From: an uncultured Campylobacter sp.
GTDB taxonomy: Bacteria > Campylobacterota > Campylobacteria > Campylobacterales > Campylobacteraceae
Assembly (NCBI RefSeq): GCF_937921625.1
Contig: NZ_CAKZTI010000057.1
Location: forward strand, 1 to 64,000
Direction: 5' to 3'
DNA: 64,000 bases
Shown: one piece after another, positions 1 to 11,570 of the stretch
How positions within the stretch are numbered: the first letter of the stretch is position 1
Layout of the letters: every line of letters starts with the position of its first letter
Notes under the pieces: generated by a model
What the model was told of the DNA's origin: nothing
Database searches by the model: none
Seen by the model: the letters and a program-made list of their open reading frames with translations, nothing else
Program-made: the position numbers and the translations under genes

Positions 1-3220
<3,220 letters not shown>

Positions 3221-3630
3221 TTTTAAGCATTACTTCCTTGTTAAGGATAAAATTGATTCCTAATTTTTCACTATGCTTCGTTAAACTTCGCTGCAGACTT
3301 CGGTCACATACCATACGTATGCTCCCTTGTCTTTGCTCGTTTGCCTCGCCTAGCAAAAAATTAGTTCTCAATTCGAAATAGTAAATTTTTACTATACCTT
3401 ATCAACCTTTGTTTTTATAAAACAAGATCTGGCTTTAACGATGAACGCAGTGTTAAATAAGAGATTATAAAAGATATCCGTAATCTACGATTAATCTAAG
3501 TTTTAGATTACGACGAAGTATTTTTAAATATGAGGCGAATAGGTAAGAACGAGTAAAGCTTGTATGCTACAGGGCTAATTCGTAACTATTTCAGTACCGC
3601 TTCAAACAACAAAAGCAATCCCTTATTTAA
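3221..3630 (+). other. 23S-5S spacer, AT-rich
   Basis: About 400 bases of AT-rich spacer, abruptly different in composition from the 16S-23S spacer. I see no tRNA. It holds an inverted repeat of about 8 bp (CGTAATCT near 3479 and AGATTACG near 3505) and a 15-base segment at 3447-3461 that is the exact reverse complement of the 5' edge of the 5S gene at 3622-3636, which could pair in the precursor transcript. Confidence 0.6.
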
Positions 3631-3636
3631 CACTGC
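3447..3636. repeat. 15-bp perfect inverted repeat spanning the 5S leader
   Basis: Arms at 3447-3461 (GCAGTGTTAAATAAG) and 3622-3636 (CTTATTTAACACTGC) are exact reverse complements about 160 bases apart. The right arm overlaps the 5' end of 5S rRNA. Transcription through both would allow a long-range helix competing with normal 5S end pairing, possibly a processing stem. Confidence 0.75.
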
Positions 3637-3750
3637 CTGTGGCTATACAGACGAGGAAACGCCTTGCTCCATCTCGAACCAAGAAGCTAAGCTCGTCCTG
3701 GCTGATGATACTATCCGTTACTCGGACGGGGAAAGTAGGTCGCTGCAGGC
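3632..3750 (+). rRNA. rrf: 5S rRNA
   Basis: The core is clear: TGCCTGTGGCTATACAGA at the 5' side, GAGGAAACGCCTTGCTCCATCTCGAAC in the loop B/C region (3653-3679), AGAAGCTAAGC, and GAAAGTAGGTCGCTGCAGGC at the 3' side. GCCTG (3635-3639) pairs with CAGGC (3746-3750) as the terminal helix. The length near 118 is normal. Ends are accurate to a few bases. The sequence looks Campylobacter-like, consistent with the 3' end of the 23S gene. Confidence 0.92.
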
Positions 3751-4351
3751 TTTGTTAAAATTCCATAACTTTCCATACAATTTTCAATTTAAATTCTATT
3801 CCGGCATCTTTGGATTATCGCTTTTTTAGCCAATAAATATTGCTTGATAAATTTAAAATTCTATAGCCTTTTAGAATTTTAGAACCTTCTGCAAATACAA
3901 ATTTTAAATCTAGCCCTCCATCATTACAAAATCTCAAAACTCTGCATTAAATTTGACTTATATTGAGTGAAAAATGATACGGATTGAAATTTTTCTATAA
4001 TACTTGCTTGTTCGTATCGTTTTTAATACTATCTGTTGCGTTTACTTTTTAACTTCTATGGCGCGGCCGCCTTTCTAGCCTCTCCTAGCCTCATTTATAT
4101 TAATTTATATTTATCCATTCGTTCGTTTTTAATACATTGCCGCGCTTTTATATCTAAATTATAAAGCCGCCGGCAACTTATAAGGCTTTCGTATGATTTA
4201 AACTATATGCCAAATAAAGCTTGGCAAGCGCTGTTACTTAGTATAATGAAGCGTCCCATAAGCAGATAAAACCCTATTAAAAATCAAGCCCAGAAAAGCA
4301 TGTCCTACAAAAGCAAGCTTACGAATGCGGCTAAATTTTATGAAGATTGCT

Positions 4352-4448
4352 CGTCTAGCTTTGCACGTAAGGTATCCGTGCCCTTTCATAACACCAGTAT
4401 CCCGTGTCGCCGTATGCGTCTAGTATTGCACGTAAAAAGTCTCCGTGC
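4352..4448. repeat. Imperfect direct repeat pair A
   Basis: Copies at 4352-4381 and 4417-4448 share CGTCTAG, TTGCACGTAA and TCCGTGC in the same order with small differences in spacing. Copy spacing is about 65 bases. They look like a diverged tandem duplication with no gene attached. Confidence 0.65.
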
Positions 4449-4535
4449 GCGGTAAGGTAGGGCTAAATTTCATAAGTACCGCCGCTTAGCTTTTTACATG
4501 ATTTAAATCCAAATCCAGTTTCAATGCTTGCGGTA

Positions 4536-4623
4536 TTAAATTTAATATATCTAGCTTTATCCTTTTCGGTCTCCAAAGAGAAGCAAAAAAAGCGCTGTTA
4601 AATTTAATCTATCTAGCTTTATC
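4536..4623. repeat. 26-bp direct repeat pair B, 25/26 identical
   Basis: TTAAATTTAAT-A/C-TATCTAGCTTTATC occurs at 4536-4561 and 4598-4623, differing at one base, with copy spacing of 62 bases, close to the spacing of repeat pair A just upstream. A roughly 62-65-bp unit may therefore have been duplicated more than once here. Confidence 0.8.
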
Positions 4624-4887
4624 GCCTATCTGCTTTTTAAGATCAAGCTAAAATTTAACGTATTTATTTAATAAAACGATCGAAGCAGATAAAATTTCAA
4701 TATATCTCTTAAATTTATCTCCCTTTAAGCCCTGCGTAAATATAATTCTTACCGTATTGCAAGGTAGCGTAATAGCATATGGGCGCATTCCTTTTCTAGC
4801 ACTGGCGCGGGATAGGTATGCAATACGCTCAACTCTAATAGACGTTTTATTTGGCAATACAGATATCTTAACCTCAAAGGACTTTTA

Positions 4888-5388
4888 ATGAAAAACCTAT
4901 TTAAATCCGCACTATTTCTATCGCTTCCTGCATTTATGCTAGCAGCAGTAAATTTAAACACTGCAAGTAAAGAGGAGCTTATGGCGCTTCCGGGCATCGG
5001 AGAGGCAAAAGCTCAGGCTATTATAGATTACCGCAAGGATAATAAATTTAAAGATATCGAGGATATCAAAAACATTAAAGGCATAGGCGATAAGAGATTT
5101 GAGCTTATTAAAGATGATCTTGCCGTAAGCGGACAGACCGACATTAGTGATCTAAAATCTGCCAAGAAAAAAGCAAGTAAAAAAGCTAAAGATACCGCCA
5201 AATCTGCTAAGGCTAAAGCAAATACCAAATCAGAAAAGATGCAAGAGAGAATGGATGATAGCATGGATAAGGCTATGAATGAGGATGGTAAAGTAAAAAG
5301 CTCTACGGCTAAGTTGAAAGACGAAGCTAAAGAAGAGGGATCATCTAAGGCTAAAGGTAAGAGGGGTAAGAAGGGTAAGGGAGAGTAA
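4888..5388 (+). CDS. Secreted helix-hairpin-helix (ComEA-like) protein with Lys/Ala-rich tail
   Basis: The 166-residue product starts with a signal peptide (residues 1-20, ending MLAA). Two helix-hairpin-helix motifs of the ComEA type follow: VNLNTAS at 21-27 opens the fold, LPGIGEAKA is at 34-42 and IKGIGDKRF at 63-71. ComEA-family proteins bind double-stranded DNA non-specifically at the cell surface or periplasm during natural transformation, which fits a competent genus. Residues 90-166 are a low-complexity Lys/Ala/Glu/Ser tail that could add DNA affinity. The start is supported by AAAGGA a few bases upstream. It stands alone with no competence genes beside it. The domain is clear; a transformation role is inference. 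Confidence 0.85.
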   Translation: MKNLFKSALFLSLPAFMLAAVNLNTASKEELMALPGIGEAKAQAIIDYRKDNKFKDIEDIKNIKGIGDKRFELIKDDLAVSGQTDISDLKSAKKKASKKAKDTAKSAKAKANTKSEKMQERMDDSMDKAMNEDGKVKSSTAKLKDEAKEEGSSKAKGKRGKKGKGE

Positions 5389-5795
5389 AATTTCTCCCGA
5401 TCTTAGCTTATTATTCTATATTGCGACAAATGTATGATCTACGTAGCAAGTATATAGATTTAGGCGGAGCTATGGAAGTGTGCAAGATTTTAATTCGAAT
5501 CTTGCGTAATTAGCTTGTGATCGACTATACTGTAGATTTAGAAGTTTACAGTTCGATTTAAACTTGCGGATGCAATTTTATTTTATGGTACGGCGAGCCG
5601 ATATTTTTTGGAATTTTAAGGTGTAAATTCTTGATTTTTCATAAATTTTAATCTCACTGCTTTTAAGCAGAACTAAAATTACCCTAAAGACCGCCTAACT
5701 ATAGCAAGGTATCGGCAAATCGATTACCGACGCGTTTCAGCTAATGCCTAGAAATCGTGTAGGCTAAATGTCAAGCCATAAGAGATCATAGCGGT
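5389..5795. other. 407-base intergenic region
   Basis: No supported gene. An 8-bp stem (GCAAGATT at 5482-5489, AATCTTGC at 5498-5505) has an 8-base loop but no following T-run, so I do not call it a terminator. The flanking genes converge here. Confidence 0.5.
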
Positions 5796-6335
5796 TTAGG
5801 GTGGCAATTTTGCAGAAGCGGCAGTGGGTTTATCTGACGACAAAGCGTATGGCGTAACGCGAGCGTGGCGGTTAAAAAGACTACAAGAGATAGGTTTAAA
5901 GCAAATTTTACCCTGTTTAAACGCCAACATCATCACGCCTGCGCCGATGAGTGCTAGTGCGAGCCATTCGCGAAGACTCGGGCGCTCGCCTAAAAATATC
6001 ACGGCTATGATTACAACGAGTACCACGCTTAGTTTATCGATCGGTACTACTTGATAAGCTTTGCCGATTTGCAGAGCTTTGAAATACGCTAGCCATGATG
6101 CACCCGTAGCTAATCCGCTTAGTATCAAAAATACCCAGTTGCGAGGGCTCAGACTAGATAGCGGCTGCCAGGCTTTAGCGTAGCGCAGGAACACGGCGAG
6201 ACACAGGGCGATGATGATCGTGCGAATAAAAGTCGCGAAGTGGGAGTTGATGCCTTCAAGCCCGATTTTTGCAAATATCGCAGTCAGCGCCGCAAATACC
6301 GCCGACGCGAGCGCCCAAGCCACCCAAGTTTCCAT
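5796..6335 (-). CDS. EamA-family small membrane transporter with odd C-terminal extension
   Basis: A single-EamA-domain protein of the drug/metabolite transporter superfamily. Residues 1-140 hold about five hydrophobic helices with family landmarks: AVFAALTAIFAKIG near 13-26, GLATGASWLAYFKALQIG around 75-92, and PIDKLSVVLVVI near 97-108. Relatives of this half-size type are about 140 residues, whereas this one has 179: the last 35-40 residues (after FKQGK) are Ser/Ala/Pro-rich, not hydrophobic and unlike the family. This suggests loss of the original stop or a frameshift near the end. The substrate is unknown. AGAGGAAG supports the start and a TATAAT lies at 6364-6369 on the same strand. Confidence 0.8.
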   Translation of the reverse strand: METWVAWALASAVFAALTAIFAKIGLEGINSHFATFIRTIIIALCLAVFLRYAKAWQPLSSLSPRNWVFLILSGLATGASWLAYFKALQIGKAYQVVPIDKLSVVLVVIIAVIFLGERPSLREWLALALIGAGVMMLAFKQGKICFKPISCSLFNRHARVTPYALSSDKPTAASAKLPP

Positions 6336-6807
6336 GGTCTTCCTCTGTGAAATAAATTGTTAGATTATAGCCCTATTTGGGTAAAATTTGCTTATAATTT
6401 TGTGGGCGTCGCGATAAAAAGCAAAATCACAAGCGATCGACACGACAAAGGCGACAATCAAAATTTTAAAATTTCACTGCAAAACGGGGCTTAAATTCCG
6501 GTTTCATTAGACTAAGATGCGATTTTGATGCGACTGGGGCGAGTTTCAACCGAATGCGATCCCTAGTGCTATAAAACACAGCGCGTAGATAGTTGGGTAA
6601 AATTTCGCTTTAGCGAGATAAAATTTTATTCGAGAGAGTAATCTTGTTCGTGAATGTGAAAATTCTATTCTAATACAGCAAAAGCGCCGTAAAATAGATT
6701 TTCTGAAAAATTCAGTGCGATGAAAATTTGCCAGAGCGGGCGGGCTCAAATTTAAAAAATATTTACTGCTCATATATAAAATTCCAAGATTTCTACAAGG
6801 AGAGCCT
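6336..6807. other. 472-base divergent intergenic region
   Basis: Region between the leftward EamA gene and the rightward lipoprotein gene. It contains a good -10 box for the leftward gene (6364-6369). For the rightward gene I see only a ribosome-binding site (AAGGAG near 6797-6802). Long frames crossing here on the minus strand have no features of a gene. Confidence 0.5.
6364..6369 (-). promoter_or_regulatory. -10 box upstream of EamA gene
   Basis: TATAAT on the minus strand (ATTATA as written), about 30 bases before the start codon, suiting a short leader. Campylobacter sigma-70 promoters rely mainly on the -10 element, so no -35 is expected. Confidence 0.5.
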
Positions 6808-7191
6808 ATGAAAAAATTTCTACTCGCGCTCATTGCGATATTCGTTCTAGCGGGCTGCGGCAGCGACCCGAAAGGCGTAGCCGAGGACTTCATCAGAGCC
6901 CTATACGAGGGCGATTCTAAGACTTTGGTGGATGCTATAGATATACCCGATAAGGACAGATCGGACGATGGCTCTATGCAGATGATAAACGGCAAACTGA
7001 TGCAAATGGCGGGTGCCGGCAAGGAGGAGGCCTCCAAGCGCGACGGGTTAAAAGGCGTCTCGGGCGAGCTGCAAAATAGCGACGAGAAATCGGCGCTCGT
7101 AAAAGTCGTCGTGTCTTTTAAAAACGGCACGAACCGCACCGAGAGCGTTAAACTCGTCAAAAAAGACGGCAAGTGGAAAGTCTCGCTTTAG
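6808..7191 (+). CDS. DUF4878-type lipoprotein
   Basis: 127 residues with a lipoprotein signal peptide and lipobox L14-A15-G16-C17, so the mature protein should be lipid-anchored at Cys17. The remainder matches the small NTF2-like DUF4878 pattern: a helix beginning DPKGVAEDFIRALYEGD just after the anchor and a final strand SVKLVKKDGKWKVSL. The DUF4878 function is unknown. A ribosome-binding site AAGGAG precedes the ATG. The gene overlaps the next by 19 bases, so the two are probably translated together. The family call rests on the overall pattern and not on an alignment. Confidence 0.8.
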   Translation: MKKFLLALIAIFVLAGCGSDPKGVAEDFIRALYEGDSKTLVDAIDIPDKDRSDDGSMQMINGKLMQMAGAGKEEASKRDGLKGVSGELQNSDEKSALVKVVVSFKNGTNRTESVKLVKKDGKWKVSL

Positions 7192-7784
7192 CGAAAAAGT
7201 TTCTCATCTGCTTGATATTTGCCACAAGCGGGCTTGGCGAGCTTTGGATGCTCACGCGCGCATCTGCCGCAAAAGAGCCGCTACGGGTACCGGATGAAAT
7301 TTTATCAAACCTACGCACGGGCGATCTCGTCTTTCGCCTAGGCGACGTCACCGACAGCCGCATAATCGCGACCGCGACGGATTTTAAATACTCGCACGTA
7401 GGCATGATCGTGCGCGAGCGCCCGCTTTTGGTGGTGCACGCGGTAACGGGCGAGGGCGGGCTAGACGGCGTCGCGGCTGTTTCGATGCGCGAGTTCTTGG
7501 CGCATGCGCGAGACTTCGGCGCGGTGCGGATGAAATTTTTAAGCGAGGAGCAAAAGGCGCGCCTCGCTGTCTCTCTACTTAGGCGCGTCGGCGAGAGTTT
7601 TACGCTAAGACCTCGCGGCGAAGCGAATCTCTACTGCACAACGTTACTTGAGCAGGAAATTTCAAAAATAACGGAATTTTCGCCGCAGTATTTCAAACTC
7701 AACCTAGCCGTCCTAGGCGGCGAATACCTCGCGCCGAAGGCGTTTTGGCATTACGGCGGTGTTGAAATTTTATACGAGCGGTAG
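7173..7784 (+). CDS. YiiX/YebB-like NlpC/P60-fold cysteine hydrolase
   Basis: 203 residues from a GTG start inside the end of the lipoprotein gene; a hydrophobic N-terminus (10-30) suggests export or anchoring. The core looks like the permuted NlpC/P60 (YiiX-type) family: GDLVFRLG at 50-57, YSHVGMIV with His75 as candidate catalytic histidine, and NLYCTTLLEQEI with Cys155 as candidate nucleophile. Family members are thought to cleave amide or peptidoglycan-like bonds; the substrate is unknown here. The overlap with the upstream lipoprotein suggests a two-gene unit. The exact start is uncertain because GTG is the only codon that keeps the hydrophobic segment. Confidence 0.75.
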   Translation: MESLALAKKFLICLIFATSGLGELWMLTRASAAKEPLRVPDEILSNLRTGDLVFRLGDVTDSRIIATATDFKYSHVGMIVRERPLLVVHAVTGEGGLDGVAAVSMREFLAHARDFGAVRMKFLSEEQKARLAVSLLRRVGESFTLRPRGEANLYCTTLLEQEISKITEFSPQYFKLNLAVLGGEYLAPKAFWHYGGVEILYER

Positions 7785-8068
7785 GCACGACCTAGCTTGG
7801 GCTGGAATTTTGCGCGCTATGTAAATTTAAATATCGCGTCAATTCGAGCACATATAAATGAAATTCCGTGCCGCAAAATTTCGGTCAGAATTTTGCTTTG
7901 ACACTAAATTTTAAAATTCCGAACGACGTAAAATTCTATGTAATATATAATTTTGTAGAGCACTAAATTACAAAATTCCAATAATTACTGAATTTTCAAA
8001 ATTTGGTGGGCATGAAATTTCATAGAGCGCGTAACTTACAAAATTTCAAAAAGCAAAGCGCGCGAGCT

Positions 8069-9196
8069 CTACAGCTCGCCGAAAAGCGCTTCGAGATTTT
8101 TAAGACCTTCCTCCGTGGAGACTTTTTTCTCACTCGCCGAACCGGTTTCGATAAGTTCGATCTCGCAGCCGCACAGCATCGAGGCGAGTCGGATATTTAG
8201 GCCGTTTTTGCCGATCGCTTTGCTTTTTTGATCGGGGTTTACATAGACGATCGCCTTGCCGTCCTGCGCTATTTTGACCGAGTTTACGATCGCGGGCGCC
8301 ATCGCACGAGTGATCAAAATTTCGGGACTTGCGGAGTATTCAAACGCGTCGATGCTCTCACCGCCGCTTCCGTCTTGCAAATTTTTGCTTAAAAATCTAC
8401 TCACCGCGTCGATGCGAGCGCCTCCTTTGCCGACGGTAGCACCCACCGGATCGACGTTTGGCGAGACGGCGCTAAGCGCGATTTTGGCGCGCCTGCCGGG
8501 GATTCTGGCGCAGGCTTGGATGATGACGCTGCCGTCTTTGATCTCGGGGACTTCGGCGGCGAGCAGGGCTTCTAGGAATTTCGGGCTGGTGCGCGAAAGT
8601 TCCAGCCTGATGCCGTGAGATTTGTCGATCGCTACGTTTTTGATGACGGCTTGCAGCACGTCGCCGATTTTGAAATTTTCACCCTTGATGCGGTTTTTAA
8701 GCGGCATAAAGGCCTTCGTATCCTCGATCTCTACGTAGGTCGTGCCGTCGTGATCGATCTTGGTGACCGTGCCGTGGGTGAAAGTGCCTACCTTGCTTTT
8801 ATAGTTCTCAAAAATTTTCTCTTCGAGCAGCCTTTGGATATGAAAATTTAGCTCTCTAGCCAGCACGCCGGAAGCCGTGCGACCGAGGTTTTCGATATTT
8901 ATTTCGTAGCTTAGCTCATCGCCGATCTCTGCGTTTTCGCCTATTTTTTTGGCTTCGCTTAGCGCGATGAAGTTGTGATCATTGAGTCGCTCGTCATCAT
9001 CTGCGACGACGTGGACCTTTTGGTAGAGCTTGACGCGTTTGGTCTGCGGATCAACCTCGCTGTCGTAGAGATACTCCTCGCCGAAAAGTCTTTTTGCGGT
9101 CTGGATGAACGCCGTTTTGACGCGCTCTTTGACGTCCGCGAGCTCAAGCCCCTTTTCATTTGCAATCGACTCGATGATGTCGGTGATTTTTTCCAT
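8069..9196 (-). CDS. nusA: Transcription termination/antitermination factor NusA
   Basis: 375 residues in the normal NusA order: an N-terminal RNA-polymerase-binding domain (1-130), an S1 domain (about 135-200, TFTHGTVTKIDHDGTTYVEI), then two KH domains with RIPGRRAKIA at 231-240, DPVGATVGKGG at 249-259 and SKAIGKNGLNIRLA at 325-338. No acidic C-terminal repeats are present, as usual outside Gammaproteobacteria. NusA binds RNA polymerase and nascent RNA and modulates pausing, termination and rRNA antitermination. It is divergent from the HP0268-miaB unit, an arrangement I recall from C. jejuni. A TATAAT lies at 9259-9264 on the minus strand. Confidence 0.97.
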   Translation of the reverse strand: MEKITDIIESIANEKGLELADVKERVKTAFIQTAKRLFGEEYLYDSEVDPQTKRVKLYQKVHVVADDDERLNDHNFIALSEAKKIGENAEIGDELSYEINIENLGRTASGVLARELNFHIQRLLEEKIFENYKSKVGTFTHGTVTKIDHDGTTYVEIEDTKAFMPLKNRIKGENFKIGDVLQAVIKNVAIDKSHGIRLELSRTSPKFLEALLAAEVPEIKDGSVIIQACARIPGRRAKIALSAVSPNVDPVGATVGKGGARIDAVSRFLSKNLQDGSGGESIDAFEYSASPEILITRAMAPAIVNSVKIAQDGKAIVYVNPDQKSKAIGKNGLNIRLASMLCGCEIELIETGSASEKKVSTEEGLKNLEALFGEL

Positions 9197-9258
9197 AAAT
9201 TTTCCTTAAGATTTGATTTCGTGCTACTAAATTTGGATTTTAAATTTTGAAGTGCGAT

Positions 9259-9264
9259 ATTATA
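9259..9264 (-). promoter_or_regulatory. -10 box upstream of nusA
   Basis: TATAAT on the minus strand about 63 bases before the nusA start, giving a leader of about 55 bases in an AT-rich divergent intergenic region. Confidence 0.45.
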
Positions 9265-9355
9265 TGGAATTTTGACTTTATTTTTATTTAAACGAATTAT
9301 TATCTAAATTTCGCTAAACTCGCGGGTTTAATAAAGATAAATGAAAGGATAGATC

Positions 9356-9598
9356 ATGCAGCTAAAACTTGCCAGAACGGAGCTTGCTTCTAAGCCAAAA
9401 AGCGTTAAGATCGAGGATTTGCAAGCCCAAGTAGAAAAGAGCGGACAGAAAATATTTTATCTGGATAGAGAAAATTCTCAAAAAGATTTAGCCGCTTTGG
9501 TGGATTTTTTCGACACTAAGGGTTTTAGCGTGTATCAACGCATAGTGCGATACGGGCTGAACGAAAACGAGTATATGTACGAGGTGCATATCCTTTGA
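9356..9598 (+). CDS. HP0268-family small nuclease
   Basis: 80 residues, the same length as H. pylori HP0268, with which it shares as I recall it the middle KSVKIEDLQ...IFYLDRENSQKD...VDFFDTKGFSVY and the closing YEVHIL. HP0268 has been reported to nick DNA and to cleave RNA at purines; the cellular role is unsettled. The ATG has AAAGGA upstream. The stop overlaps the TTG start of miaB by 4 bases, so expression is probably coupled to that tRNA-modification enzyme, a context found across Campylobacterota. Confidence 0.85.
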   Translation: MQLKLARTELASKPKSVKIEDLQAQVEKSGQKIFYLDRENSQKDLAALVDFFDTKGFSVYQRIVRYGLNENEYMYEVHIL

Positions 9599-10890
9599 GC
9601 AAACTCCTCTTCATCCAGACCCTAGGTTGCGCGATGAACGTGCGCGATAGCGAGCATATTATCGCGCAGCTAAAAGAGCAAGATTACGAGATTACCGATG
9701 ACGTAAATATCGCGGATCTGATCTTAATAAACACCTGCTCCGTGCGTGAAAAGCCCGTGCATAAGCTTTTTAGCGAGATCGGAGCTTTTGATAAGGCGCG
9801 AAAAAAGGGCTCTAAAATCGGCGTTTGCGGCTGCACCGCAAGCCATCTGGGCGGAGAAATTTTTAAGCGCGCACCCTTTGTGGATTTCGTACTCGGCGCC
9901 AGAAACGTATCTAAAATTTCGCAAGCCGTTCTTACGCCAAAATTTATCAGCACGGACATAAACTACGACGAGAGCGAGTTTGCCTTCGGCGATTTTGCGA
10001 GCTCGCCATATAAATCCTTCATAAACATAATGATCGGCTGCGACAAAAAGTGCTCCTACTGCATCGTGCCGCAGACTAGAGGCGATGAAATTTCGATCCC
10101 CGCTCAAATCATCTTGCGCGAAGCCGAAAGATCCGCCTCTCGCGGTGCCAAAGAGATATTTTTGCTCGGCCAAAACGTCAATAATTACGGCAAGCGCTTT
10201 TCTAGCGCGCACGAAGAAATCGACTTCAGCGACCTGCTCGTGCGGCTTAGCGAGATAGAGGGCATCGAGCGCATCCGCTTTACTAGCCCGCATCCGCTGC
10301 ATATGGACGATAAATTTTTGGACGTTTTTTGCAATAATCCTAAAATTTGCAAATCGATGCATATGCCGCTGCAAAGCGGCTCTAGCAAGGTTTTGCGCGA
10401 TATGAAGCGCGGATATACCAAGCAGTGGTATCTGGACCGCGCACTTAAGCTACGCCAAGGCTGCCCGGGCGTGGCGATTAGCACCGACATCATCGTGGGC
10501 TATCCGAGCGAGAGCGAGGAGGATTTTGCCGAGACGATGGAGGTGTTAGAAGCGGTGAGATTTGAGCAGGTTTTTTCCTTTAAATTTAGCCCTAGACCGC
10601 TCACGCCAGCGGCAAGCTTAAAGCCGTTGGATGATGAAATTTCAAGCGAAAGATTAAGCAGGTTGCAAAGCGCTCACGCTAAAATTTTAGACGAGATCGC
10701 AGGGGCGCAAAAAGATAAAATTTTTGACGTATATTTCGAGGAGCTGCGCGAGGGCGGCACCGCGTACGGTAGAAGCTTTTCAAATTTTTTAATCTGCGCG
10801 CAAGGCGGCGAGGAGCTACTAGGAAAAACGCGCAGAGTACGTATCGAAAAGACCGCCAGAATGGCGCTTTATGGACAAGTTATCGCTTAA
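9595..10890 (+). CDS. miaB: tRNA-2-methylthio-N6-dimethylallyladenosine synthase MiaB
   Basis: 431-residue methylthiotransferase that adds the 2-methylthio group to i6A37 in tRNAs reading UNN codons, using two 4Fe-4S clusters and S-adenosylmethionine. The N-terminal cluster cysteines are C12, C48 and C78 (C80 alternative); the radical SAM cluster is C149-x3-C153-x2-C156 within IGCDKKCSYC. A TRAM-like C-terminal domain (from about 365) closes the protein. The TTG start overlaps the previous stop (TTGA). RimO, its paralog, is encoded at 14.2-15.7 kb; the TRGD after the SAM cysteines and the lack of a long insert distinguish MiaB. Confidence 0.96.
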   Translation: MSKLLFIQTLGCAMNVRDSEHIIAQLKEQDYEITDDVNIADLILINTCSVREKPVHKLFSEIGAFDKARKKGSKIGVCGCTASHLGGEIFKRAPFVDFVLGARNVSKISQAVLTPKFISTDINYDESEFAFGDFASSPYKSFINIMIGCDKKCSYCIVPQTRGDEISIPAQIILREAERSASRGAKEIFLLGQNVNNYGKRFSSAHEEIDFSDLLVRLSEIEGIERIRFTSPHPLHMDDKFLDVFCNNPKICKSMHMPLQSGSSKVLRDMKRGYTKQWYLDRALKLRQGCPGVAISTDIIVGYPSESEEDFAETMEVLEAVRFEQVFSFKFSPRPLTPAASLKPLDDEISSERLSRLQSAHAKILDEIAGAQKDKIFDVYFEELREGGTAYGRSFSNFLICAQGGEELLGKTRRVRIEKTARMALYGQVIA

Positions 10891-11524
10891 AAAGCGGTTG
10901 TTTTTCCGCGTCGCCGAATATCTCATTTTTATCCTGATTTGGTGTATTTTTTTAACGTGCAGGGTTAAATTTACCCCCACGAAGCTGCCCGAAAAGCCCT
11001 GCGTCGTCGTATTTTGGCATGGAAGATTAGCGATGATGAGCTTTGCTTATAGACGCTGGTGGTTGCGGGATTTCGACAGCAAAAGGCGCGCCAAGGTCAT
11101 CATCTCGGATCACAAAGACGGCGAGATAATTACGCGTGTGATCTCGCATTTTGGCATCGGTGCGATCCGCGGCAGCAGTTTCAAAGGCGGCGCGCGCGCG
11201 CTTATGGGTGCGATCAAAGAGATAAAAAACGGCACAGACGTCATCATCACTCCAGACGGTCCGCGCGGTCCGCTTCACAGCGTCGCCGACGGTGCCGTGA
11301 TCATTGCGCAGCGGCTAAACTTAGACCTTTACGCGCTAAATTACGAAGCGAGCAGTTTTTGGAAATTTCATAGCTGGGACGAGATGGTATTGCCAAAGCC
11401 GTTTTCACGCATAAATTACAGCCTCAGCGCGCCGTTAAATTTAACTGGGCTTAGCCTCGATGCGGGCAAAGAGGCGATCAGGCAACTGCTTTTTGCAAGC
11501 GCCGAGCAGGACGTTAAATTTTAG
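10871..11524 (+). CDS. DUF374-type lysophospholipid acyltransferase-like protein
   Basis: 217 residues; a hydrophobic segment at 10-30 anchors it to the inner membrane. The acyltransferase-like pattern is visible: WHGRLAMM at 49-56, SDHKDGEI at 79-86, RGSSFKGG at 100-107 and TPDGPRGP at 127-134. This is the LPxTA/DUF374 subgroup of the lysophospholipid acyltransferase superfamily, in which the usual HX4D is replaced by a WHG...SDHKDGE arrangement. It likely transfers an acyl chain to a lipid precursor; the substrate is unknown. It overlaps miaB by 20 bases and is probably the last gene of the nuclease-miaB unit. Confidence 0.85.
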   Translation: MDKLSLKKRLFFRVAEYLIFILIWCIFLTCRVKFTPTKLPEKPCVVVFWHGRLAMMSFAYRRWWLRDFDSKRRAKVIISDHKDGEIITRVISHFGIGAIRGSSFKGGARALMGAIKEIKNGTDVIITPDGPRGPLHSVADGAVIIAQRLNLDLYALNYEASSFWKFHSWDEMVLPKPFSRINYSLSAPLNLTGLSLDAGKEAIRQLLFASAEQDVKF

Positions 11525-11545
11525 TTTGAAATAATAGTGTTTCGG

Positions 11546-11551
11546 TATAAT
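11546..11551 (+). promoter_or_regulatory. -10 box for the 11.6-kb gene
   Basis: TATAAT preceded by CGG, 20 bases before an ATG that also has AGGAG at 11561-11565. This gives the following gene its own promoter despite its closeness to the acyltransferase gene. Confidence 0.5.
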
Positions 11552-11570
11552 TGCAATTTTAGGAGAAAAA

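Larger units (their letters stand above)
3751..4887. other. 1.1 kb region without a supported gene
   Basis: AT-rich DNA after the rRNA operon. I find no open frame with a ribosome-binding site, signal or recognisable domain on either strand. It contains two short direct-repeat pairs (4352-4381 with 4417-4448, and 4536-4561 with 4598-4623), which suggest old local duplications or decayed sequence. Confidence 0.6.

Noticed and set aside
3560..3829. 89-codon frame covering the 5S gene
   Set aside because: It overlaps 5S rRNA completely and has no start signal.
4648..4997. Minus-strand frames before the helix-hairpin-helix gene
   Set aside because: No ribosome-binding site or motif, and partly antisense to the signal-peptide gene.
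5482..5505. Hairpin GCAAGATT/AATCTTGC as terminator
   Set aside because: Only AT-weak stem of 8 bp and no T-run on either side.
6546..7172. 208-codon minus-strand frame opposite the lipoprotein gene
   Set aside because: Antisense to a gene with a clear lipobox; Ser-rich sequence typical of a shadow.
9724..10374. 216-codon antisense frame in miaB
   Set aside because: Entirely opposite a gene with intact cluster cysteines.
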